Below are positions 9,167 to 17,709 of a stretch of DNA of 64,000 nucleotides, piece by piece. Origin of the DNA: Candidatus Bathyarchaeota archaeon A05DMB-4 (GTDB lineage Archaea; Thermoproteota; Bathyarchaeia; Bathyarchaeales; SOJC01); assembly GCA_019685575.1 (NCBI GenBank), contig JABFQO010000008.1:1-64000 (forward strand), given 5' to 3'. Position 1 is the first letter of the stretch. Each line of letters starts with the position of its first letter. Position numbers and translations under genes: made by a program. The notes below the pieces were generated by a model. That model saw nothing but the letters and a program-made list of their open reading frames with translations, did not search any database and was not told where the DNA came from.

Positions 9167-9984
9167 TTTTTCTGAGCCTCCTTCAACACGGCGTACACTG
9201 TTTCCGTAAGGCTTGGTGCTTCTTTTTTCACGAATTCGCCCACCACAATCTTGTTCTGTAATTCCTCTTCGGTCAGTTTGTTTGCCTCCTCAACCGTTAC
9301 AGAATTTGCCTTAAACCACTGCAACATCTCGCCAGCGTCCTTAAACCCTACTCGGCGCCCAAAAGCGGTTGGACACTGGCTGATTACTTCGATGAAGGCA
9401 AACCCCTTAGTGTTAACAGCAGTTTTGAAGGATTCCTTAAGTTGCGAAACATGAGTTGTAGTCCAGCGGGCAACGTAACAAGCACCAGCAGACGCTATGA
9501 GTTTTGACGCGTCTAAAGCCCGTTCAAAATTTCCGTAAGGCGTCGTAGTTGTGGGGAGTTTAAAGGGCGTAGTCGGCGCCACTTGTCCTCCTGTCATGCC
9601 GTAAATCATGTTGTTCACCATCACAACCGTAATGTCAACGTTCCGCCTCGCAGCGTGAATCAGGTGGCTTAACCCGATGCCCACGATGTCTCCGTCGCCG
9701 CCGAAAACAACCACGTTCAGATCAGGCCGCATCAACTTTACGCCAGTTGCCACGGGTATGCTTCTTCCATGCGTCACGTGTATGGTGTCCGCCTTGAAAT
9801 GGGGCGAAGGAATCCAAGAAGAACAGCCGATGCCGCTACAGAAAGCAAACCCTCGTAGATCTTTATGCCCCATTTCGTGAACTGCTCGAAGAAAAGTGTT
9901 CATGACAGTGAACGCGCCGCATCCTGCACAAAACGGTGGCTGAATGTCCCGCAGATAAGTTCTAAGTGAAAACTCTTCACTCAT
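9163..9984 (-). CDS. korB: 2-oxoacid:ferredoxin oxidoreductase, beta subunit
   Basis: Thiamine diphosphate-binding beta subunit. CAGCGAFT and GIGCSSW supply Cys ligands and substrate-site residues. GGDGDIVGIGLSHL with VNNMIYGMTGGQ forms the TPP/Mg site, and TGGQVAPTTP is typical of 2-oxoglutarate-type enzymes. The frame is open to 10014, but ATG 9984 (MSEEFSLR) leaves a 1-bp gap after the alpha-subunit stop and is the likely start. The enzyme converts a 2-oxoacid plus CoA to acyl-CoA and CO2 with ferredoxin reduction, or runs in reverse. Confidence 0.94.
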   Translation of the reverse strand: MSEEFSLRTYLRDIQPPFCAGCGAFTVMNTFLRAVHEMGHKDLRGFAFCSGIGCSSWIPSPHFKADTIHVTHGRSIPVATGVKLMRPDLNVVVFGGDGDIVGIGLSHLIHAARRNVDITVVMVNNMIYGMTGGQVAPTTPFKLPTTTTPYGNFERALDASKLIASAGACYVARWTTTHVSQLKESFKTAVNTKGFAFIEVISQCPTAFGRRVGFKDAGEMLQWFKANSVTVEEANKLTEEELQNKIVVGEFVKKEAPSLTETVYAVLKEAQKK

Positions 9985-9985
9985 T

Positions 9986-11119
9986 CTATGCGCCCTCCTT
10001 GAGTAGAACTGCAAGAATCTCTTCGGGAGTTATCATTTCTCCTCCTCCAATCTTGTTCAACGGTACAACCTTCGCAGCGCCTTCAGCGACGCGGGTAACT
10101 TCGAAGAAAATTTGCCGCAAGTTCATCTCGGGAACTAGGATTGTTTTTGCTGTTTGGGCTAATACTTTCACTTGTTTTTCTGGGAAGGGCCAGAGCGTTT
10201 TCAATCGGATAAAGCCGGTTTTTACGCCTTTTTCGTTTGCACGTTCTACGGCTTCGTAGACCGCTCTCGAGGTGCACCCAAAGGAAACTACGCCGATTTT
10301 GCAGTTTTCCGTGTTGTAGGCTTCAACCTCAACAATTTCGTCGGCGTTGTTCAAGATTTTTCCAACAAGTCTCTTCACAAGTTTTCTATGCCCAACCGGG
10401 TCAGCAGTAATGCGTATCCCGTACTCGTCATGCGTGGAACCCGTGACTGTGACATTGAAACCTTCGCCAATCGACGGCATAGGCGGGATTTCTTCGCCCC
10501 CGAAGAACATGGTTTCGCCGGGTCTTGGTTTTTTGCGGTTGACGATTTCTATACTGTTTTTAGGCGGGATTATGATGCTTTCTCGCATGTGAGCGATAAT
10601 TTCGTCACCGAGCAAGATAACCGGCGTGCGGTATTTTTCGGCAAGGTTAAACGCCCTAATGGTTAGGTCGAACATTTCCTGCACCGAGTTTGGCGAAAGT
10701 GTGATTGAAGCGTAATCCCCGTGCGTGCCCCACCGCGCCTGCATCACGTCGCCTTGACCACATTTTGTGGCTTGCCCCGTGCTTGGACCGGCTCTTTGCA
10801 TGTCAGCAATGACCAGCGGAGTTTCCGTCATGAAAGCCAAGCCGATGTTTTCTTGCATTAGGCTAAAGCCCGGACCCGACGTTGCGGTCATTACTTTGGC
10901 ACCCGTCCAAGATGCGCCAATTATCGTTGCTATAGAGGCTATTTCGTCTTCCATCTGGATGGCAATTCCGCCAACCTTGGGCAACTCTTTAGCCAAGTGT
11001 TCGGCGATTTCGCTTGCGGGAGTAATTGGATAACCTGCAAAAAACCGTAGTCCAGCGGTGATTGCGGCTTCGGCGAGTGCTTGGCTGCCTTGCATGAATT
11101 TGATGCCTGGATTTAGCAT
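9986..11119 (-). CDS. korA: 2-oxoacid:ferredoxin oxidoreductase, alpha subunit
   Basis: Alpha subunit (377 aa) and first gene of the korABC operon. It starts with the pyrimidine-binding domain motif GYPITPASEIAEHL and continues with IQMEDEIASIATIIGASWTG, as in KorA/PorA. The C-terminal transketolase-like domain contains VVSFGCTSRAVYEAVERA. The 2-oxoglutarate assignment rests on the length and on the beta-subunit TPTTP motif; a pyruvate or branched-chain oxoacid is possible. The enzyme links amino-acid or central carbon catabolism to reduced ferredoxin. Confidence 0.92.
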   Translation of the reverse strand: MLNPGIKFMQGSQALAEAAITAGLRFFAGYPITPASEIAEHLAKELPKVGGIAIQMEDEIASIATIIGASWTGAKVMTATSGPGFSLMQENIGLAFMTETPLVIADMQRAGPSTGQATKCGQGDVMQARWGTHGDYASITLSPNSVQEMFDLTIRAFNLAEKYRTPVILLGDEIIAHMRESIIIPPKNSIEIVNRKKPRPGETMFFGGEEIPPMPSIGEGFNVTVTGSTHDEYGIRITADPVGHRKLVKRLVGKILNNADEIVEVEAYNTENCKIGVVSFGCTSRAVYEAVERANEKGVKTGFIRLKTLWPFPEKQVKVLAQTAKTILVPEMNLRQIFFEVTRVAEGAAKVVPLNKIGGGEMITPEEILAVLLKEGA

Positions 11120-11226
11120 GGGTTCAAGTGTGACGAGCGGTTGATATATAACTTGCGTGAAAACCTTGAATAGGCGAAAACTTCAAAAAAGACTATAAAA
11201 ATAGGTCATATCAAAAGAGGAAAGCA

Positions 11227-11673
11227 ATGCTGAATAGGAAAATCGTTGCTTTGTGTTTGGTTTTAGTTTCGTTTTTGAGCCTTTTCGTGTTTCATTATTT
11301 TGTGCCTTCGTTGGGGTTTTATTTTTTGTTTTCAACGTTTGTTTTTTTGTTCAGTATTCTTTGCAGCATATCTTCTGTACTATTTAGAAAGCGGTATCCT
11401 TGTAGATTTTAACAAATGGTTAGAGGATGTTGAGGAAATGTCTCCATGGTTTAATCGTATGTTTCTCTGCTGGCTGTTTGCCAATGACAGAAAGCGATGG
11501 GCAAAGTGGGCGAGTAAACTTGTAGTTTTTTTGCTTCGTTTTGCTTGGGCAGTCTGATAATGCTTCTGTTGTTCCGTGGGTATCCAAGTATTATTGTGCT
11601 GCTGGAGAGTTGTTTAGTCGGATGGCTTGCCATGCTCATCGTGGCTCTCGCTTGGTATCAACGTTATTCGTGA
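11227..11673 (+). pseudogene. Frameshifted small membrane protein
   Basis: Three consecutive hydrophobic reading frames join into one plausible membrane protein of about 148 aa. Frame 1 (11227 to about 11350) encodes an N-terminal helix, MLNRKIVALCLVLVSFLSLF. The next frame to 11557 carries VDFNKWLEDVEEMSPWFNRM and FANDRKRWAKWASKL. A third frame continues with LLLFRGYPSIIVLLE and ends at TGA 11671. The first shift lies at or near the run of T at about 11341-11347; the second lies around 11550. No family is recognised. It is either a decayed gene or one broken by base-calling errors. Positions 11674-11785 hold nothing recognisable. Confidence 0.5.
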
Positions 11674-11785
11674 CAAAACAGACCCCCCATCGGAAACATT
11701 CGGGTTCTCGTATATCTCTGGCTAATATGCTGACAAGATTGTTTGTCAGTAGCACATGCAAAATAGCCGATACAATTTTCGATGT

Positions 11786-11962
11786 CTATTTCTTGAACGG
11801 GTCTGGAAAGTATACGGCTTTCTTGGTGATTTCGACTGAGCAGGTGCCGGTTTTCTTGCACCATTCTTCACATTTTTGAGCCGTTTCTCTATCCAAATAC
11901 CCAAGTTCGCACACGCTGCAGAGATACAGAGTTTGGTTGTCTATTTTCTTTTCTTTCACCAC
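11786..11962 (-). CDS. Small Cys-rich (zinc-binding) protein
   Basis: A 58-aa protein starting at tandem GTG codons (11962 or 11959) behind the Shine-Dalgarno sequence GGAG. It contains LYLCSVCELGY, CEEWCKKTGTC and a C-terminus AVYFPDPFKK. The CxxC, CxxxC and single Cys pattern suggests a metal-bound knuckle; the family was not recognised. It lies 36 bp downstream of the AlkZ-like gene on the same strand, so the two are probably cotranscribed. The good SD and clean Cys spacing support a real gene. Confidence 0.72.
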   Translation of the reverse strand: MVKEKKIDNQTLYLCSVCELGYLDRETAQKCEEWCKKTGTCSVEITKKAVYFPDPFKK

Positions 11963-11998
11963 ACAAATCGCCTCTCCAAAGTGTTACGGTGATTCTTG

Positions 11999-13162
11999 CT
12001 ACTTGTTGATTGTGGTTGCTGTTTGTTTGAGGTTCATGAAGTCGCCCAGTTTTTTGACTGTTTGTTCTAGTTCGGTTAATGTTTTCTTGTCCAGTTTCCT
12101 AAACGGTGCAAGTGCAACGGTTAGTTTTGTTTTGGTTTTCTTGCGTGTCCATGTTCCTGCTATGCGCCCGTTGATTAGTATGGTGGCGGCTACGTCGCCT
12201 ACGACTGGGCGGAAAACCCGCTGCCGAAACTCCTCGTCTATTATTCTCGCTCTGTTCTTATGCCCCAGAAGGTAGGAGTCGAATTTTGGCAAAAGCCGCG
12301 GCTCCGCTTCTTCTTGCAAGTCAATTTTTTCAAGCGTTTTGAAGTCTTCTTTCAGCAACCAAAACGGTTTACGAGAATTTTCGACACGAACCTCTTGTAA
12401 GCGGCTCTTGTTTGCTTCGATTATCTTGTTTGCCTCGCTCGTCAGCAGACCGCTCCAGCAAGCGAAATCTTCAGCCGAGGCTGGTCCGTAAGAGTGCAAG
12501 TATTTTAGTAGGAGTTTTGTTCTGGCTTGTTCTTCGCTGATTTCGTTCAGGTCTACGTGTGGCAACCACTTGTCCAGCCTTGCGAAGCATGATTCTTTGC
12601 CGCATGGCTCTGCGAAAACCGTCAAGCCATAGTAGTTGGTTACTTTCAGTATGCCACCCCAAGCGGAGAATACTCTCACGTCAAAGTTGCCCCTACCCTT
12701 AAGCATAAAACGAACCTTTGTGTCGAGTTCTTTTCTACGAAGAGGTTTCTCAGCCAGAGCCTCCAGAATCTTGGGAAGTAGCAGTCGCTCTAAAGAAGGC
12801 CATTCGGGGGTTTGCATGAATCGTCCATGATGCTCGAACCACATTCTCTTCAAAGCATTAACGTAGACGGGCAAATCCGCTGAAGGAATAACATGAACAG
12901 TACCGCGCATGCACCAAATTTTCACCAAACTCTTTCTGCTGTAGAGCCCGTCGTCGAGCAGTTTCGGCTCAAAATCTTCCACACGATTCCAAAGCGAAAG
13001 GTAAGGCGTCAACGGCACCTGCGAATGCAAACCACAAAGCGCGCCTATAGCATCTGTAACATTACGTTTTTTCGTTTTATGTAGTAAGAAATGATTCTGC
13101 AAATAGAACCTTGCCACTTTTTGGAGCGAAATTATCTCCGCATGCTTTTTGCCCAAATGCAC
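11999..13162 (-). CDS. Winged-helix DNA-binding protein, AlkZ/YcaQ-like
   Basis: A 387-aa member of the HTH_42 (PF06224) family, which includes the bacterial DNA glycosylases AlkZ and YcaQ that unhook bulky and crosslinked bases. Family landmarks are GALCGLHSQVPLTPYLSLWN near residue 41 and IWCMRGTVHVI near 83, with later DSYLLGHKNRARIIDE and GDVAATILINGRIAGTW. The glycosylase catalytic motif could not be confirmed by eye, so the DNA-repair role is an inference from family. It is followed by a small Cys-rich gene. Confidence 0.85.
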   Translation of the reverse strand: MHLGKKHAEIISLQKVARFYLQNHFLLHKTKKRNVTDAIGALCGLHSQVPLTPYLSLWNRVEDFEPKLLDDGLYSRKSLVKIWCMRGTVHVIPSADLPVYVNALKRMWFEHHGRFMQTPEWPSLERLLLPKILEALAEKPLRRKELDTKVRFMLKGRGNFDVRVFSAWGGILKVTNYYGLTVFAEPCGKESCFARLDKWLPHVDLNEISEEQARTKLLLKYLHSYGPASAEDFACWSGLLTSEANKIIEANKSRLQEVRVENSRKPFWLLKEDFKTLEKIDLQEEAEPRLLPKFDSYLLGHKNRARIIDEEFRQRVFRPVVGDVAATILINGRIAGTWTRKKTKTKLTVALAPFRKLDKKTLTELEQTVKKLGDFMNLKQTATTINK

Positions 13163-13315
13163 GGCTCAGTTTGCCCCTTTTCTCCACGGTCACGCGATTC
13201 TCTAATCATCCCAAGATCGCTATAAAGCTTGCATCCCTACGTCACAATGGATGCAAAATACTGAAAACCAATGCGAAATGCATAAATTAGAATTGTTCTT
13301 TCTGTAGTTTTCGGT

Positions 13316-13487
13316 CGGGCGGTAGCTCAGCCTGGTAGAGCTTCCGAGTCCGCTAGCGCTTAGGATGCCTAGCAGACGGAGACGCTGTAGACGCCCACCA
13401 ATCATGGGGTGGACGCCGCTTTCAGCCTATCAGGCGTACAACGCAGAAACCGGAGTGTCGCAGGCTCAAATCCTGCCCGCCCGACCA
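13316..13487 (+). tRNA. tRNA-Tyr (GUA) with two introns
   Basis: Acceptor CGGGCGG/CCGCCCG has the archaeal Tyr identity pair C1-G72, and CCA is encoded. Exons are 13316-13346, 13384-13390 and 13449-13487; the anticodon GTA is at 13387-13389. Intron 1 (13347-13383, 37 nt) interrupts position 30/31. Intron 2 (13391-13448, 58 nt) is at the canonical 37/38 site. Each forms a bulge-helix-bulge: CTTC pairs with GGAG with 3-nt bulges CG|A and AC|G, and CTGT pairs with GCAG with bulges AG|A and AA|A. After splicing the anticodon stem TCCGG/CCGGA is perfect. A TATA-like CATAAATTA lies about 30 bp upstream, and a T run follows the gene. Confidence 0.93.
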
Positions 13488-13553
13488 CTTTTTAACTTGA
13501 ATACATCAGTCATAAGAAGAAGTCCTTGAGTTGGTCATGCTTTCATTTCGGAA

Positions 13554-13563
13554 TTTTTAAATA
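13554..13563 (+). promoter_or_regulatory. TATA box of channel-like gene
   Basis: TTTTTAAATA lies 45 bp before the ATG of the ligand-gated-channel-like gene, in an otherwise uncrowded intergenic region after tRNA-Tyr. The distance predicts a leader of about 20 bases. Confidence 0.5.
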
Positions 13564-13607
13564 CCGCCTTCCGAATACGAAGCAGAATACTACATCAACG
13601 GTGTAAC

Positions 13608-14543
13608 ATGATGCCAAAGAAGTGGTTTGCCGTAGCAGTGTTGGTGTTGGCGTTGGCTTTTCTAGGGCTTTTCGTACAGAACGCAATGGCTGTGGGCCCT
13701 TCTGGTACTCCTACGAATATTCGGGTGGGGGTTTTGCTAGTGAACGTCGAAAAAGTTGATTTGAGTGCAAACAGCTATAGACTGGATTTCTACTTGTGGT
13801 TCACGTTTAATCCTTTGGAAATAAGCCTTGAGCAAGTAAAAGACTTCGAGTTTGTCAATGGAGCGCCAACAAAATACGTGGTTTATGAAAACGAAACTCA
13901 AGGCTACTTAGAATACCGTGTTAGAGGAGATTTTATCCGAACCTTCGATTTCACGCGATACCCATTTGAAGCGCATGAACTTGCCGTCGAACTGGAACAC
14001 AAAAACTTCAACATATCTCGTGTGGTTTTTGAAGAAGACCCAACTTCCTATATTGAGGAAACCGCAAACGTGGCTGGTTGGAATCTCGAAGATTTCCAGA
14101 TCTCGGTTACTGAGCATGCATACGGCGAAGATACGTATTCTCGCTTTGTTTTCAGTGTTACTTTAAAGAGACCTACGCTTTCTTCCTTCATCAAGAGTGT
14201 CTTGCCGATTTCGGTTATAACGGCGATTTCTCTTCTTGCTTTTTTTATATCCCCCCAGAACTTTGCTCAACGAATAGGCTTGGGGGTGACTACTCTTTTA
14301 TCAGCGACGGCCTTTCATCTATCACTCATTAGCGGTATCCCGCCGACTGGATATCTAACACTGGCAGACAGAATGATGCTTTCTATCTACACAATTTTCC
14401 TTTACAATCTTTCCGCTTCAGTATACATCATGAAACTTGTAGATTCAAAGAAACCAGACGAGGCTGCAAAATTCAACAGAAAGGCACTGAGATTCTTGCC
14501 AATACTGATAATAACCCTAATTATAATTCAAGCATTACTGTAA
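13608..14543 (+). CDS. Pentameric ligand-gated ion channel-like protein
   Basis: A 311-aa protein with a signal peptide (about 1-28, cleaved after AMA) and an extracytoplasmic beta-rich domain (about 35-188). Four TM segments follow at about 194-214, 222-242, 254-276 and 292-311. The ectodomain shows VNVEKVDLSANSYRLDFYLW (46-65), like beta1-beta2 of prokaryotic channels, and FDFTRYPFE (113-121), the conserved YPF of the Cys-loop equivalent, without the two cysteines. The M1 Pro (200) and the SGIPPTGYLTLADR segment after M2 also fit the fold. Ligand and ion selectivity are unknown. It is a monocistronic gene with its own promoter. Confidence 0.8.
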   Translation: MMPKKWFAVAVLVLALAFLGLFVQNAMAVGPSGTPTNIRVGVLLVNVEKVDLSANSYRLDFYLWFTFNPLEISLEQVKDFEFVNGAPTKYVVYENETQGYLEYRVRGDFIRTFDFTRYPFEAHELAVELEHKNFNISRVVFEEDPTSYIEETANVAGWNLEDFQISVTEHAYGEDTYSRFVFSVTLKRPTLSSFIKSVLPISVITAISLLAFFISPQNFAQRIGLGVTTLLSATAFHLSLISGIPPTGYLTLADRMMLSIYTIFLYNLSASVYIMKLVDSKKPDEAAKFNRKALRFLPILIITLIIIQALL

Positions 14544-14629
14544 AGGTTATATCCTATTATCGTTACTAAATTACGAGTCTTTTTTATGGTAGGTTCTTAT
14601 AGAAACATTTGCTAAACTTTGGTGAGAAG

Positions 14630-15416
14630 TTGCGTATAGAAAAAGTGACAAAGGCGAGTTTGCTGAGGAGTTGTAGACGATTCTTAGCCCGAGACCTTGT
14701 TGCGAATGTTCTGGTGCTTGGTGACCTTTACGCGCCTCTATTAGGCGTGAGCGATGTTTATGCTGCGTTTCAGAACAGTCGGTTGGTAGGCGTGTGCGCA
14801 GTTTTCCACGGATACTCGACGCCCAGCATAGTTTTCGGAGCAGAAACACCAGAAGCCAAACAAAACCTCGTCGAGGTCGCGTTAAACCAAAACTCGAACG
14901 AGTTCATTTCGCTTTGCCCACCCAACGAAGCACGCTTGTTTGAAGAGCGTTTCGTTGTTTTGCATTGTCATTCTGAGCAACAGATGGTCGCAAATCCGCC
15001 GACCCCCCATCCCACTTGGCAGCGTCAAGATTGAGAAGGTTGACGAAAACGAACTGGAAGCCCTAGCCAAGTTTTACCGTCAACATAATGCAGAAGCGTG
15101 GATTCCCATGCAGCTCAAGGTTGGACCATACTACTGCGTGAAACAGGACGGCAAAATTGTCAGCGCCGCCGGCGTTCACGTGGTCACGCCGCAGATTGCT
15201 CAACTAGGCAACATAGTTACGGACGAGGCTTACCGAAACCGGGGCTATGCAACGGCGTGCACGAGTGTGTTGGCGACGGATTTGGCTTCCAAAGGGCGAA
15301 TCATCAGTTTATTCGTAAGAACCGACAATTACTCTGCCATGCGCGTGTATGAAAAACTGGGATTCCGTAAGGTTCGCGAAGTGGTGTTTCTGGTTTTGAA
15401 AAAGAAAAATTTGTGA
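14630..15416 (+). pseudogene. GNAT acetyltransferase, frameshifted
   Basis: Two overlapping frames join into one GNAT-family N-acetyltransferase of about 260 aa. The upstream part has GVSDVYAAFQNSRLVGVCAV and runs to about 15003. The downstream part starts at LGSVKIEKVDENELEALAKF and contains the acetyl-CoA loop YRNRGYAT plus a terminal NYSAMRVYEKLGFRKV. The break is at the C6 run 15005-15010 or its neighbours: removing one C restores a single frame. The TTG at 14630 sits 5 bases after GGTGA and is the likely start. A homopolymer miscount is as likely as true inactivation. Confidence 0.75.
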
Positions 15417-15424
15417 ATGTTTTC

Positions 15425-16120
15425 TTATCGAGCCCTCGATCGAACTCTTGGCTCGAGCAGCGTCCATAGCCATTCGACGAATTCTCTGAGGTTTTTTGTT
15501 TGTATGTAGATGTCGCCGGGTCCCGTGATTTGCGTGACTAAGCCTTCTCCGCCGAGTATGGTTTCTTTCAAGCCTCCGAATTTTGTGACCTTGTAGCTGC
15601 ATGTGTCGCTGAAGGCTACGAGGTGAAAGTTGTCTACGATCATGGTTTGTCCCGGGGCAAGCGTGTGTTTGTCTATTGCGCCGAAGGTGTTGATAAAGAG
15701 GGTGCCTTCGCCCTTAACTCTTAGCATGAACAAGCCTTGACCGAACAAGCCTTTTGTGAAGCCCTCCCATTTGACGTCTAGGTCCACGTTTTCTGTTGAG
15801 GCGATGTATGCGGCTTTCTGGATGATGTAACCATGGTCGGGTTTGACTTGAAGTGTTTCGATGTCGCCGACGGGTGCAGAAACAAACGCAACTTCTCCGG
15901 GGCTTCCTGAGGCGGTGTATTCGTTTACCCAGAAGGATTGTCGTCCCAAGAATGAGAGCCCCAAGCTGCTGAGGATGCTTTGTTCTCTTTTTCGCGTGTG
16001 AACTTCTATGGCTGGGTTCATGTACGTCATGGCGCCGGATTCGGCGACGATTTTTTCGCCCTGCTCCAAGTTGACAACGAGCATTGAGTAGGATGGTTTG
16101 TATTTTATTTCATATTTCAT
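15425..16120 (-). CDS. AIM24 / TIGR00266 family protein
   Basis: A 231-aa protein of the beta-rich AIM24 family. Family features are YSMLVVNLEQGEKIVAESGA near the N-terminus, GLFMLRVKGEGTLFINTFGA in the centre and the late GLVTQITGPGDIYIQTKNL. The function is unknown in prokaryotes; the yeast homologue supports mitochondrial membrane organisation. It ends in a basic RVRSRAR tail. It is convergent with the frameshifted GNAT and apparently monocistronic. Confidence 0.9.
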   Translation of the reverse strand: MKYEIKYKPSYSMLVVNLEQGEKIVAESGAMTYMNPAIEVHTRKREQSILSSLGLSFLGRQSFWVNEYTASGSPGEVAFVSAPVGDIETLQVKPDHGYIIQKAAYIASTENVDLDVKWEGFTKGLFGQGLFMLRVKGEGTLFINTFGAIDKHTLAPGQTMIVDNFHLVAFSDTCSYKVTKFGGLKETILGGEGLVTQITGPGDIYIQTKNLREFVEWLWTLLEPRVRSRAR

Positions 16121-16218
16121 TTTTGAAAACCTCTTTATTATAATGCTTCGTGGTTATTAGTCGTTACGCAAAAAACGTTATTATTGTCTTCGGATACTAC
16201 GTCTAAATCGGGATAAGG

Positions 16219-16422
16219 TTGAGTTTTCCTGTTAGTGAGATTTTAGGAATCGCCGCTCTGATCATAATCGGCCTCATTATAATATTCATAATTCGCCTGC
16301 TCTTGATACTGATTCCCGCAGCCATAGTTGCCGTTGTTGTTTGGTTTCTTACAGGAAGCCTCTGGTGGGCTGGTGTGGCGTTTTTGGCTATTGTCGCCTT
16401 GTCGATACTGAAAAAACTGTAA
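16219..16422 (+). CDS. Small hydrophobic membrane protein
   Basis: A 67-aa protein made almost entirely of hydrophobic residues, with two closely spaced TM helices (about 8-30 and 32-62). The motif TGSLWWAGVAFLAIVALSIL precedes a short basic end. The start is TTG at 16219, preceded by AAGG. No family is recognised. The tRNA-Ala gene follows about 70 bp downstream. The strong hydrophobic bias is consistent with a real small membrane peptide but gives no function. Confidence 0.6.
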   Translation: MSFPVSEILGIAALIIIGLIIIFIIRLLLILIPAAIVAVVVWFLTGSLWWAGVAFLAIVALSILKKL

Positions 16423-16491
16423 CAAACAGACAAATTTAACACGGGGAAAATGCTTAATAGCGCTAACCAGTTTTCTATGAAAGACGATTCT

Positions 16492-16569
16492 GGGCGGGTA
16501 GATCAGCCTGGTATGATCGCCACGTTGGCATCGTGGAGGCCGCGGGTCCAAATCCCGCCCCGTCCACCA
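16492..16569 (+). tRNA. tRNA-Ala (GGC)
   Basis: Complete intron-less cloverleaf with encoded CCA. Acceptor GGGCGGG/CCCGTCC includes the G3-U70 wobble that identifies alanine tRNA. The anticodon arm CCACG-TTGGCAT-CGTGG gives GGC at 16527-16529, and the T arm is GCGGG-TCCAAAT-CCCGC. A repeat-family copy begins 40 bp downstream. Confidence 0.95.
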
Positions 16570-16608
16570 CACACTACCTCCGAACAAGTCGAACTGCAAA
16601 TTCTCTGA

Positions 16609-16658
16609 TCATATTTGCGGTATATTTGGAGCCTAATAGGATCATATATGGAAGAGGG
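16609..16658 (+). repeat. 50-bp dispersed element A, copy 1
   Basis: One of four near-identical 50-bp intergenic copies in the window (also 33131-33180, 37490-37539 and 49587-49636). The core holds CCTAATAGGATC, the centre of an imperfect palindrome, flanked by TATATTTGG and ATCATATATGG and ending GGAAGAGGG. This copy is in the plus orientation, between tRNA-Ala and the 3' end of the minus-strand DMT gene (48 bp after its stop). Confidence 0.9.
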
Positions 16659-16706
16659 CCTAGAAACGCGGCACACACTTGCACCGAAAAACCCAAAAAC
16701 CACCCG

Positions 16707-17612
16707 CTACCTTGCAGCTTTTCTCGACCCTAAAAGCAAAACAACTCCAAACAACGCCAAAACAACACCAAACACCTGCAAACCTTCAAGGCGCTCGCCC
16801 AAAACAATAGCCGAGAAAACCGCCGCCGACAGAGGCTCAATCACTGAAAGAATACTGCCCTTTGCTTTCACATACTTCAACGCCGTAGAATACAACAAAT
16901 AAGCCAAAATGCTGGGAAACCATGCAATAACAAAAACAAGCACCCACAACTCCCACGGAAACCCAACCATCTCTGGAAAAGAAACAAACAAAACCGGTAG
17001 CATAACCAACGTACCTACACCCTCACCATAAAAAACCAAAGCCCAACCAGCATACCTTCGCCGAAGCCGCCTAACAAGCATAAAATAAAGAACAAAAAGC
17101 AAACTCGCAACCAACCCCAAAACAATCCCCAAAAAATTCACACGCAAAGCAGCCACGTCATAAGCCCTCACAACAAACGCCACCCCGACAAACGTCAAGA
17201 CCATAGCCACAAACTCCCAAAAAACCAGCCTCTCACCAAAAAACACCGCGGCCAAAAGCACCACAAAAACGGGATAAGTATAAAAAAGAATCGCCGCCAC
17301 CGTAGGCGTAGTAAAATCTATCGTATAAAAATACGTCAACCGCTGCAGAGTAACCGCAAATACGCCCAAAACCAAAAACCACCCAACATCCGCTCGGCGA
17401 ACATTAAAGGAACTTCTATGAAACACCGAAAGAATGACGAACAAAGTTGCAAACCCAATAACCAACCGCAAAGCAATCAAAGGCACGGGTGAAATTCCAA
17501 ACCCATAAGCCAACTTCGCAAAAATCCCCATACTACCCCACAAAACCGACGCAGCGACAATCAAAACGTACCCGCGCATCTCATCTACAGAACCATCATT
17601 CAACCCGTTCAC
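16707..17612 (-). CDS. EamA/DMT-family transporter
   Basis: A 301-aa drug/metabolite transporter-superfamily protein with ten TM helices in two EamA repeats. The first begins at VAASVLWGSMGIFAKLAYG; the second contains RRYAGWALVFYGEGV and the typical end helix SVIEPLSAAVFSAIVLGERL. The GTG at 17612 has AGGTG 8 bases upstream; an ATG at 17579 is an alternative start. It probably exports amino acids or other small metabolites, but no substrate can be assigned. A copy of repeat element A follows its stop. Confidence 0.9.
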   Translation of the reverse strand: MNGLNDGSVDEMRGYVLIVAASVLWGSMGIFAKLAYGFGISPVPLIALRLVIGFATLFVILSVFHRSSFNVRRADVGWFLVLGVFAVTLQRLTYFYTIDFTTPTVAAILFYTYPVFVVLLAAVFFGERLVFWEFVAMVLTFVGVAFVVRAYDVAALRVNFLGIVLGLVASLLFVLYFMLVRRLRRRYAGWALVFYGEGVGTLVMLPVLFVSFPEMVGFPWELWVLVFVIAWFPSILAYLLYSTALKYVKAKGSILSVIEPLSAAVFSAIVLGERLEGLQVFGVVLALFGVVLLLGSRKAAR

Positions 17613-17709
17613 ACCCCACGCACCTACTCAACAAACCAATAACCAAAACCACCAAACACTAATACATTTCCCAAACAAACAACCAAACCAAACACAACAA
17701 CCTACGGAT

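Noticed and set aside
13316-13487. Reading of the split tRNA as tRNA-Arg (CCG)
   Set aside because: Taking the first T-CCG as anticodon leaves mismatches in the anticodon stem and no bulge-helix-bulge motif; the Tyr solution pairs perfectly and explains C1-G72.
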